A DNA stretch of 64,000 nucleotides from contig NZ_SBHM01000007.1 in assembly GCF_004028095.1 (NCBI RefSeq), positions 2,170,001 through 2,234,000 on the forward strand, written 5' to 3'. Position numbers and translations under genes: made by a program. Below are positions 49,894 to 56,934 of the stretch, piece by piece (within the stretch, counting starts at the first letter, position 1; each line of letters starts with the position of its first letter). The stretch comes from Paenarthrobacter ureafaciens. Lineage in GTDB: Bacteria; Actinomycetota; Actinomycetes; Actinomycetales; Micrococcaceae. The notes below the pieces were generated by a model. It had not been told where the DNA came from, made no database searches, and worked only from the letters and a program-made list of their open reading frames with translations.

Positions 49894-50376
49894 TTAGAGT
49901 TTCCGGTCAACAAGATGGGCAGGCGAGGAGTCGCCCGTCCTGCCGTGGGAGTCATAGGTGCCGGCTGCCGGTTTCAGGTCCGCCAGGGTTTCCTGGGTGG
50001 AACGAACGGCAGCGCGCAGGAACTGTTCGTTGGCATCGCGAAGTTCCTTGATGGTTGCTGTTTGCTGCCGCATGGCCGTGAGGTGGGATTCGAGTACGTC
50101 TGCCCATGCGGGATCCGGCGCCCCCGCAGCGAGTTCGGCCAGCGAGCAATCCGCAGACAGGCCCCACTGCTCCGCGACGGCGGCAATCTCCACCGCCCGG
50201 GTGAGGCCTGCCTGGGAGACGCGTTCAAGAACCTGTTCCACCTCCCGGGTCCCATGCGGCAGCCACCTGGACTTGCCGGCCGTCAGCAATAACTGCTCCT
50301 CTTCGAGCTTGAAAGTCAGAAGATCCAGAAGCTCACGTTCGCGCCACAGCAGGGCTGACAGTTCATGGATGGCCAC
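49894..50376 (-). CDS. flgN: Flagellar chaperone FlgN-like protein
   Basis: 160 residues, largely helical. LSALLWRERELLDLLTFKLE plus EQLLLTAGKSRWLPHGTREV match the FlgN fold, and it sits directly in front of flgK and flgL, its usual clients. GTG 50376 is chosen with ggag 9 nt upstream; the long frame beyond runs antisense through fliC. It is the first gene of the minus operon, behind a sigma-28-type promoter. Confidence 0.88.
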   Translation of the reverse strand: MAIHELSALLWRERELLDLLTFKLEEEQLLLTAGKSRWLPHGTREVEQVLERVSQAGLTRAVEIAAVAEQWGLSADCSLAELAAGAPDPAWADVLESHLTAMRQQTATIKELRDANEQFLRAAVRSTQETLADLKPAAGTYDSHGRTGDSSPAHLVDRKL

Positions 50377-50446
50377 TGCGGTCGACTCCAGTTCTGGTTT
50401 GGGATGGGGATGCGGGGCGGAACCCTGTCCGCCAACTCGCCAATAA

Positions 50447-50474
50447 CTATCGGCCGGCAGCGGTCCGGCGTTAG
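50447..50474 (-). promoter_or_regulatory. Sigma-28-type promoter of flgN-flgK-flgL-fliW
   Basis: On the minus strand, ctaac (50474-50470) is followed by a 15-nt spacer and gccgatag (50454-50447). This matches the TAAA-N15-GCCGATAA consensus of FliA/SigD/WhiG sigma factors, with C in the last -35 position. It is 71 nt upstream of flgN. Confidence 0.7.
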
Positions 50475-50510
50475 GCGGCCATCCGGTGAAAAACCTCCAG
50501 CAACTTTTAA

Positions 50511-50539
50511 CTAACGTCATCCGCGCCGCGCGCCGATAG
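50511..50539 (+). promoter_or_regulatory. Sigma-28-type promoter of fliC
   Basis: ctaac (50511-50515), 16-nt spacer, gccgatag (50532-50539), 63 nt before the fliC start. It faces away from the minus-strand promoter 37 nt upstream, making a back-to-back pair with identical -10 octamers. Confidence 0.7.
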
Positions 50540-50601
50540 TGCGCTGTGACGGCCCACGGATGGGCTGCCACACAGTAAGTCCAGATCACGGAGGAAAAAT
50601 C

Positions 50602-51438
50602 ATGGGCATGCAGATCAACAACAACCTGATGGCAAACAACGCTTACCGCAGCTTGAACGCCACGCAGGACACCCTGTCCAAGTCGATGGAGAAGCTCTCC
50701 AGCGGGTTGCGCATCAACCGGGCCGCAGATGACGCTGCCGGCCTTGCCATCTCGGAAGGCCTCAAGTCCCAGGTCACCGGCTCGGCAGTTGCCGCGCGGA
50801 ACGCCCAGGACGGCATCAGCATCATCCAGACCACGGAAGGTGCCCTGACCGAAGTCCACTCCGTCCTGCAGCGCATGCGCGACCTCGCAGTACAGGGTGC
50901 ATCGGACACCAACAACGCCGATGCGCGCGCAGCAATCAAGAAGGAAGCTGACTCGCTCGGTAAGGAACTGAACCGCATCACCGAATCCACCAACTTCAAC
51001 GGAATCGACCTCCTCAAGGGCGGCTCCAAGAACATCCAGGTGGGCACCGCAGGCTCGGCGAACGATGTCATCGCCGTCAACCTCGGCGATGTGGCAACCG
51101 CGGTGGGGGCACTGTCCTCGGCGACCGGCTCCACGGACTTCGTAGTGACGGACAACGCCACCGCCCAGACCACCATCACGGCAATCGACACCGCCATCAA
51201 GGCAGTATCCACCCAGCGTTCGGACCTCGGCGCAAGCCAGAACCGCTTGGACCACGCCATCAAGTCCCTGAACGTTGCCGGTGAAAACCTGCAGGCTGCC
51301 CAGTCCCGCATTGCGGACACGGACATGGCTGCGGAAATGGTCAAATACACCAAGGCCAACATCCTGTCCCAGGCAGGTACCGCCATGCTGGCACAGGCCA
51401 ACCAGTCCGGCCAGGGCGTTCTTTCGCTCCTTCGCTAA
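50602..51438 (+). CDS. fliC: Flagellin
   Basis: 278 residues, short, with the conserved D0/D1 ends and almost no variable domain. N-terminal INNNLMANNAYRSLNATQDT and SSGLRINRAADDAAGLAISE; C-terminal RIADTDMAAEMVKYTKANIL and QANQSGQGVLSLLR. Major filament subunit exported by the flagellar type III system. ATG 50602 has ggagga 6 nt upstream. A hairpin pair follows. Confidence 0.97.
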   Translation: MGMQINNNLMANNAYRSLNATQDTLSKSMEKLSSGLRINRAADDAAGLAISEGLKSQVTGSAVAARNAQDGISIIQTTEGALTEVHSVLQRMRDLAVQGASDTNNADARAAIKKEADSLGKELNRITESTNFNGIDLLKGGSKNIQVGTAGSANDVIAVNLGDVATAVGALSSATGSTDFVVTDNATAQTTITAIDTAIKAVSTQRSDLGASQNRLDHAIKSLNVAGENLQAAQSRIADTDMAAEMVKYTKANILSQAGTAMLAQANQSGQGVLSLLR

Positions 51439-51447
51439 GGACTCCCT

Positions 51448-51518
51448 GTTTTAGCGCTCCTGCGCTAAAACCGGCGTGAAACGGCGTCCGGCCAGGCCCC
51501 ATCCTGGCCGGCCGCCGT
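51448..51518 (+). terminator. Two consecutive hairpins between fliC and fliD
   Basis: Stem 1: gttttagcg (51448-51456) with cgctaaaac (51463-51471). Stem 2: acggcg-t-ccggccagg with cctggccgg-c-cgccgt (51481-51518). There is no T-tract. They probably terminate or stabilise the abundant fliC mRNA while letting some transcription reach fliD. Confidence 0.6.
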
Positions 51519-51552
51519 CGGCATCTAACTGATCGGAACCGGGAGGAGACCT

Positions 51553-52935
51553 GTGACAACCGCCATCGACGGCCTCGCGAGCGGACTGAACACCACGGCG
51601 ATCATCAATTCGCTGATGTCCGTTGAGGCGCTGCCGCAGACCCAGCTCAAGACCAAGCTGGCCTCCAACCAGACGCTGATCTCAACCCTGCAGTCCCTCA
51701 ACACCAAGCTCACGTCCTTGAAGGACCTGTCCCTTGCAGGTTCCGCCACGGGTGCGCTGAATCTGTTCACTGCCACCAGCAGTGCCGCTTCCGTCACGGC
51801 AAAAACCACGACGGCGGCCACTGCGGGATCGATTGACCTGACCGTTACGCAGTTGGCGCAGACGCAGGTAAACGTCACCGCGGCCATGGCGTCATGGCCC
51901 ACGGACGGCGGTGCGCCCGCCAAGCTGACGATCGTGGATTCCACGGGTAAGACGACCGAAATTGCGCCCGCGGGCACTTCTTTGGATGACGTGGTCTCAG
52001 CCATCAACGCAGCATCCGGTGGCGCACAAGCGGTGAAGGTTCCGGCCGGCAACGGCACCTACCGTCTGCAACTCACGGCTTCGCAGTCCGGTGCGGCCGG
52101 AGCCTTCACTGTCTACCAAGGCACAGCCGCCCACGTCGCGGGCGGCACTGCGATCGACCTCATGGCGGATCCGACAGCCGCCATCGTACGTACCGCCCAG
52201 GATGCCAAAGCGACACTGTACGCCGGCACCGCGGCCGCCCAGATCCTGACTTCCGGGAGCAACATTTTCGCCGACGTCCTGCCGGGTGTTTCCGTGACGG
52301 CAACGGCGGTTACCGCGGGTCCGGTGACAATTACTGTGGCCAGCGACGTTCCCGGGATCACCAAGAAAGCCGAAGATTTGGTGACCTCCGTTAACGACGT
52401 CCTCAGCTTCGTCTCCATGTACAGCGCGGTGTCCAAAGGCACCAACTCCAGTGGCGCGTCCGTACCCAAGGCCGGGATCCTGACCGGGAACAGCACCGTG
52501 CGGGCAGTCAACGACCAGGTCCTCGCAGCGCTCTCCCGGCCCATCGACGGAAAATCGCCGGCCGAGTACGGAATCAACATCACCAAGGACGGAAGCTTCA
52601 CTTTTGATTCCGCAAAGTTCTCCGCAGCTCTGACGGCGGATCCCGCAGCCGCGCAGTCCGCCGTCCAGGCCCTCGCCGCCCGGGTGGCTGACGCCGCCAC
52701 CGCCGGAGCCGATCCCTACACCGGCTCCGTTTCCAGCCTTATCAAAGGCAGGGAATCCGAAACCCGGGATCTGGGGAACCGGATTGCCGATTGGGACCAG
52801 CGGCTCGCCACGCGCCGAGCTACCCTCCAAGCCGTCTATACCAACATGGAGGTCCTGCTCGGCGGCCTCCAATCGCAGTCAACCTGGTTGTCCGGGCAGA
52901 TTTCCTGCCTCCCCCAGCAGTCCACAGGAGAATAG
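51553..52935 (+). CDS. fliD: Flagellar filament cap protein FliD
   Basis: 460 residues. N-terminal AIDGLASGLNTTAIINSLMS and C-terminal SLIKGRESETRDLGNRIADW plus RRATLQAVYTNMEVLLGGLQ match FliD_N and FliD_C. It caps the growing filament and helps flagellin fold. GTG 51553 has gggaggag upstream. It is 2 nt from fliS. Confidence 0.95.
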   Translation: MTTAIDGLASGLNTTAIINSLMSVEALPQTQLKTKLASNQTLISTLQSLNTKLTSLKDLSLAGSATGALNLFTATSSAASVTAKTTTAATAGSIDLTVTQLAQTQVNVTAAMASWPTDGGAPAKLTIVDSTGKTTEIAPAGTSLDDVVSAINAASGGAQAVKVPAGNGTYRLQLTASQSGAAGAFTVYQGTAAHVAGGTAIDLMADPTAAIVRTAQDAKATLYAGTAAAQILTSGSNIFADVLPGVSVTATAVTAGPVTITVASDVPGITKKAEDLVTSVNDVLSFVSMYSAVSKGTNSSGASVPKAGILTGNSTVRAVNDQVLAALSRPIDGKSPAEYGINITKDGSFTFDSAKFSAALTADPAAAQSAVQALAARVADAATAGADPYTGSVSSLIKGRESETRDLGNRIADWDQRLATRRATLQAVYTNMEVLLGGLQSQSTWLSGQISCLPQQSTGE

Positions 52936-52937
52936 CC

Positions 52938-53378
52938 ATGACCTACAGTGCACTCCGCGCCCAGCAAGTCTCGCGTTACAACGACGACGCCGTTCTTTCC
53001 GCACCTCCGGCGCGCCTGCTCACCATGCTCTACGACCGGCTGCTCCTGGACCTGAAGCGGGCCCGGTTGGCACAGGAGAACACCAATTGGGATTCCGCCC
53101 GCGAGAACCTGCTCCACGCCCAGGCGATCGTGGCCGAACTTCAGTCCACGCTACGGGTGGACCTCTGGGACGGTGCGGCCTCCCTGGCGAGCATTTACGA
53201 GTACGCCATGCAAGCCTTGATCGGTGCAAACATCTACCGGGATGTGGAGCGCACCAAGGAATGCATTGAACTTTTGGAGCCCTTGCGGCAGGGCTGGCAT
53301 GAGGCCTCGGCGCTGTTGACGACTGAGTCGCCTGCGGTTTCCGGTTCCGTCCCCGGGCGGGCGCTTGGCGTCGCTTGA
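52938..53378 (+). CDS. fliS: Flagellin chaperone FliS
   Basis: 146 residues. LRAQQVSRYNDDAVLSAPPA, LLTMLYDRLLLDLKRA and the helix DLWDGAASLASIYEYAMQAL are typical FliS. It binds flagellin in the cytoplasm before export. The ATG has ggag upstream. Overlaps the next gene by 14 nt. Confidence 0.95.
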   Translation: MTYSALRAQQVSRYNDDAVLSAPPARLLTMLYDRLLLDLKRARLAQENTNWDSARENLLHAQAIVAELQSTLRVDLWDGAASLASIYEYAMQALIGANIYRDVERTKECIELLEPLRQGWHEASALLTTESPAVSGSVPGRALGVA

Positions 53379-53649
53379 GATCTGGACCGGCATCCTCGAC
53401 AGGTTTGAAGCGGACATAGCCTTGGCTGTTTCCGGAGGGTTCCCGCCTGCGTGGGAACCGCCCTTGGATGCAGGACCATTGCCCGCTGAGCTGGCGCCAC
53501 AGGCGCGGCGGGTCCTGGAGGCGCAGGCCGACGCCATGGATCTCCTGGCCCGCATGAAGCACGACGCCGGGACGCAACTCGGTGCCTTGGCTGCTGTCCC
53601 TGCCGGCCCCGTTTTTGAGCGGCCGCTGTTGCTGGATATCCGCGGCTGA
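53365..53649 (+). CDS. Small helical protein in the FliT position
   Basis: 94 residues from TTG 53365, overlapping fliS by 14 nt. Predicted helical with SLEIWTGILDRFEADIALAV and RRVLEAQADAMDLLARMK. There is no sequence match I can claim, but a small helical protein after fliS is where FliT, the FliD chaperone, is found in other bacteria. Function inferred from position only. Confidence 0.75.
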   Translation: MASLEIWTGILDRFEADIALAVSGGFPPAWEPPLDAGPLPAELAPQARRVLEAQADAMDLLARMKHDAGTQLGALAAVPAGPVFERPLLLDIRG

Positions 53650-53672
53650 CGTCCGCTGCGCCCTCCCAACTG

Positions 53673-53722
53673 AGTCGCATTACTGCGCGTTTTGAGCGCC
53701 CAAAACGCGCGCTACTGCGACT
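53673..53722. terminator. Bidirectional hairpin after the fliD-fliS operon
   Basis: agtcgca (53673-53679) pairs with tgcgact (53716-53722), and gcgcgttttg (53685-53694) with caaaacgcgc (53701-53710). It lies between the converging FliT-like and M20 genes. Confidence 0.75.
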
Positions 53723-53741
53723 TACTTGGGTGCTATGAGCG

Positions 53742-54956
53742 TCAGGCGAGGAACTCGCGGGCGGCGGTGACCAGTGCTTCCGTCCCGAGGGTGAGAGTGG
53801 GCTGGATGACCGGTGCAAAGTACGGGGAATGATTGGAAGGAACGTCCTCAGGAAGCCGCCCACTTTCCGCGAACTCCTTGGCGTAGTGCGGCTCGATGCC
53901 GCCCAGGAACCAGAACACCAACGGCGCGCCGGCTGCCGTGGCGAGCATGCCCACGTCCTCGCTGCCGGAAACGGGGCCTGGGTCCATGACCTGCCCGGCG
54001 CCGAACTTTTGCCGGAAGGCCGCATCCACCCTTTGCGCGGCTGCATCATCATTCACGGTGAGGGGAAAACGTTCCTCGTAGTTGAAATCGGGCTCCCGCG
54101 CGGCACCGGATGCGGCCGCTTCGCTCCGCACAATACGTTCGACGGCGGCAAGCACCTTTTCGCGCGTGGGCTCGCTGAAGGACCTGATGCTGAGGCCGAG
54201 GGTGGCCGTTTCCGGAATGATGTTGTTTTTAGTGCCTGCGTGCAGTTGCCCAACAGTCACCACGGCCGAATCACTGGCGGCGATTTCGCGGGCCACTACC
54301 CCTTGGAGCCGGACCGTGGCAGCCGCGGCCATGAGGACCGGGTCCACGGTGGTTTCAGGGCGGGAACCGTGCCCGCCGCGACCGTGCAGGGTGATGTTGA
54401 GCGAATCGGCAGATGCCATGGCAACACCGGAGCGAAGTCCGAACCAGCCTGCGGGGACAGGCGCCACGTGTTGACCAAGGACCACCTCGGGCTTGGGGAT
54501 GCGGTCGTAGAGGCCGTCCTTGACCATGGTGTCCGCCCCGCCACCGAACTCTTCGGCCGGCTGGAAGATCGCGATCAGTGTGCCATGCCACTCCTGCTGT
54601 GTCCGGACGAGTTCCGCCACGGCGCCAATCAGGCAGGTGACGTGGACGTCGTGCCCGCAGGCGTGCATGACAGGTACCTCAAGGCCCTGGTGGTCCACAC
54701 CCATGGCAGTGCTTGCGTAGTCCAGCCCGGTGGCTTCCTTGACGGGCAGTGCATCCATGTCAGCACGCAGCATCACAATGGGGCCCTCCCCGTTCCGGAG
54801 AACACCCACTACGCCGGTCTTTCCGATGTTCCGGTGGACTTGGAGGCCCAGACCGTCAAGGTGTCCGGCCACGATTCCAGCCGTTCGCACCTCCTGGAAC
54901 GACAGCTCCGGGTGAGCGTGCAGGTCTTTGTACAGTTCTTCAAGGTCAATGCCCAC
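53742..54956 (-). CDS. M20 family amidohydrolase (hippurate hydrolase-like)
   Basis: 404 residues. DLHAHPELSFQEV, the metal-site MHACGHDVHVTCLIGA, AEEFGGGADTMVKDGL, and the dimerisation domain (HGRGGHGSRPETTVDP). A dinuclear-metal amide hydrolase releasing amino acids from N-acyl or conjugated forms; substrate unknown. GTG 54956 is preferred because aggggc ends 7 nt upstream; GTG 54971 is possible. It is not a flagellar gene. Confidence 0.93.
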   Translation of the reverse strand: MGIDLEELYKDLHAHPELSFQEVRTAGIVAGHLDGLGLQVHRNIGKTGVVGVLRNGEGPIVMLRADMDALPVKEATGLDYASTAMGVDHQGLEVPVMHACGHDVHVTCLIGAVAELVRTQQEWHGTLIAIFQPAEEFGGGADTMVKDGLYDRIPKPEVVLGQHVAPVPAGWFGLRSGVAMASADSLNITLHGRGGHGSRPETTVDPVLMAAAATVRLQGVVAREIAASDSAVVTVGQLHAGTKNNIIPETATLGLSIRSFSEPTREKVLAAVERIVRSEAAASGAAREPDFNYEERFPLTVNDDAAAQRVDAAFRQKFGAGQVMDPGPVSGSEDVGMLATAAGAPLVFWFLGGIEPHYAKEFAESGRLPEDVPSNHSPYFAPVIQPTLTLGTEALVTAAREFLA

Positions 54957-55048
54957 AGGGATGCCCCTCACAGTTTCGACGCCGGGATGGCCAGTGTATC
55001 GGGGGGACAGTGGTGTTGGTCAGGTCTTGGAATGCGAGACTGGGCTGC

Positions 55049-55690
55049 ATGGCTGATTCAGAAGAGATCAATACCCAACACTCCACGGTCGAGGAATGGA
55101 CCAAGGCCCTGGCGGAGTCCAGCGGTTCACCTGGCGGAGGGGCCGGGACCGGGGTGATGCTTGGCATCGCCGCATCGTTGACCTCAATGGTGGCCGGCTA
55201 CTCGGAGAACGCGGGGGAGGACTTGCTGGGCCGGGCGCGCGCCTTGCGGGAGACGGCCCTTCGCCTGGCAGACGAGGACGCCGTAGCCTCCAAAGCTTTC
55301 GGGGCAGCGTTCCGGCTGGACCCCGGTCCGGAACGTGAGAAGGCCATCCGCGAAGCATCCGTGGAAGCGGCCAAAGCCTCCGCGGTGTTGGGGGATCACG
55401 CCATTGAGGCCATCGAAGACCTGGAATGGCTGGCTGCGAACGGAAATCCTGCCCTGATCGCCGACGTCGTGGTGGCCTTCGGGGCGCTCCGGGCTGCGAT
55501 TGCCGGTGCACGGACCAACGTCAGCTTCGATCTCGCTGCGCTTGCCAAAGGCGGCACACCGTTGGAGGAGGTTCGCTCCCAACACCCCGAACTGTGGGAA
55601 ACGGTTGGCCGGCTCAGCGGTGCCTTGGATCGGATAGATGCCCTGACCGCGGAAGTGGACAACAAGGCGGCTCCGACCGACGCCGTGTGA
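55049..55690 (+). CDS. Cyclodeaminase/cyclohydrolase family protein
   Basis: 213 residues of the helical FTCD cyclodeaminase fold. STVEEWTKALAESSGSPGGG is the signature (the Ser-Pro-Gly-Gly-Gly loop), followed by amphipathic helices and a conserved NVSFDL. It may act on formimino- or methenyl-tetrahydrofolate, but isolated members are uncharacterised. Divergent from the M20 gene. Embedded between flagellar blocks without a flagellar function. Confidence 0.9.
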   Translation: MADSEEINTQHSTVEEWTKALAESSGSPGGGAGTGVMLGIAASLTSMVAGYSENAGEDLLGRARALRETALRLADEDAVASKAFGAAFRLDPGPEREKAIREASVEAAKASAVLGDHAIEAIEDLEWLAANGNPALIADVVVAFGALRAAIAGARTNVSFDLAALAKGGTPLEEVRSQHPELWETVGRLSGALDRIDALTAEVDNKAAPTDAV

Positions 55691-55799
55691 GGGCTTCATT
55701 GCCACTCATGTCGCCGGCATGGAACGCCGGCATTGAACGCCGGGCAGGCTCGGTGATGGAAGCACGCCCGGTATTTACAAAATTTGCTGGCGAATTCCG

Positions 55800-55827
55800 C
55801 TAACGGCGGCCTGAACAGTGTCGATAA
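55800..55827 (+). promoter_or_regulatory. Sigma-28-type promoter of the flgB operon
   Basis: ctaac (55800-55804), exactly 15-nt spacer, gtcgataa (55820-55827), 71 nt before flgB. It matches the two promoters at 50.5 kb in the -35 (CTAACG) and in the core CGATA of the -10. Confidence 0.65.
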
Positions 55828-55898
55828 CTGCTGCTGAGCAGGGATCGCTCGATGCGTGGCCACGGATTGGCCTTAGGAACACCACCAGGTGAGGACTT

Positions 55899-56240
55899 GT
55901 GCTTGAATCCGTGACATCCGCCGCACTGGCCAGCGCCATGGATGCGCTCGCCTTGCGCCAGCGGACCATTGCCAACAACATCGCAAACATCAACACGCCC
56001 AACTACACCGCCAAAAGGGTTTCCTTCGAGGATCAGTTGGCGGCCTCAGTTCGTGCGGGCGATGGAGAGGTGAACGCCACGGTATCCCCGTCGGAAGAGC
56101 CAACACGTACCGACGGAAACAACGTCAACCTGGACACGGAGACGTTGTCCAATATCGACACTGTCCTGCGGTACCAGTTTGCGGCCCGCGCAGCTGCTGG
56201 AGAATTCACCTCCCTCCGCACTGCGTTGAGGAGCTCCTGA
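55899..56240 (+). CDS. flgB: Flagellar basal body rod protein FlgB
   Basis: 113 residues. DALALRQRTIANNIANINTP plus NYTAKRVSFEDQL is the proximal-rod signature, and the end VLRYQFAARAAAGEFTSLRT closes the coiled-coil. It forms the proximal rod with FlgC/FlgF. GTG 55899 with gagga close upstream. Overlaps flgC by one base (TGATG). Confidence 0.94.
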   Translation: MLESVTSAALASAMDALALRQRTIANNIANINTPNYTAKRVSFEDQLAASVRAGDGEVNATVSPSEEPTRTDGNNVNLDTETLSNIDTVLRYQFAARAAAGEFTSLRTALRSS

Positions 56241-56632
56241 TGACATTCGATGCGATCGGAATCGCAGGCTCCGCACTCACCGTCCACCGCAAATGGCTGG
56301 ACGCGGTGTCAGACAACCTGGCCAATATGAACAACGCCTCCAGCACCGACGGAGAGGTCTTCCGGGCCCGGTACATCGAGGCAGCCGAGGGAAACGACGG
56401 GCAAGGTGTCTACGTCAAGAGCACTCCGCTGGGCGACGCGACCGGCAGGATCGTATACCAGCCGGACCACCCTTTGGCCGATGCCGACGGCAACGTGAAG
56501 TACCCGGACATAGATCTTGCCGAACAAATGGGAACTTTGATCATCGCCCAGCGCGGCTACCAGGCCAACGCACAAGTAGTTGACCGGGCCCGCGAAACGT
56601 ACCTGGCAGCACTCGAGATCGGAAAATCCTGA
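56240..56632 (+). CDS. flgC: Flagellar basal body rod protein FlgC
   Basis: 130 residues. FDAIGIAGSALTVHRKWLDA plus VSDNLANMNNASS and the C-terminal MGTLIIAQRGYQANAQVV. Proximal rod component. One-base overlaps with flgB and fliE mark tight coupling. Confidence 0.95.
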   Translation: MTFDAIGIAGSALTVHRKWLDAVSDNLANMNNASSTDGEVFRARYIEAAEGNDGQGVYVKSTPLGDATGRIVYQPDHPLADADGNVKYPDIDLAEQMGTLIIAQRGYQANAQVVDRARETYLAALEIGKS

Positions 56633-56934
56633 TGTCCCTGAGTCCCATCGAGAGCGTCCAGGGCGTCAGCGGAACGGGGTATGTCGGGAGCACCAAGGCC
56701 CCCGGCAGCACCGGGGGTGGGTTCGGCACCGCACTGACCGGCGCCGTCGACGATTTGCAGTCCCTGCAGTCCACGTCAAAGGAACTTGCTGTGTCCGCGG
56801 TGACAGGCAACCTCGACGATATCCACAAGGCAACCCTCGCTGCCACGCGCGCGCAGGTGACGTTCGAGCTTGTTGCCGCGGTGCGGAACAAGGGCATTGA
56901 CGCGTTCAACGAAATCATGAGGATGCAGGCCTGA
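56632..56934 (+). CDS. fliE: Flagellar hook-basal body complex protein FliE
   Basis: 100 residues. The C-terminal half (VTFELVAAVRNKGIDAFNEI MRMQ) is diagnostic; the N-terminus is Gly/Ser-rich. FliE links the MS ring to the rod. One-base overlaps on both sides. Confidence 0.94.
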   Translation: MSLSPIESVQGVSGTGYVGSTKAPGSTGGGFGTALTGAVDDLQSLQSTSKELAVSAVTGNLDDIHKATLAATRAQVTFELVAAVRNKGIDAFNEIMRMQA

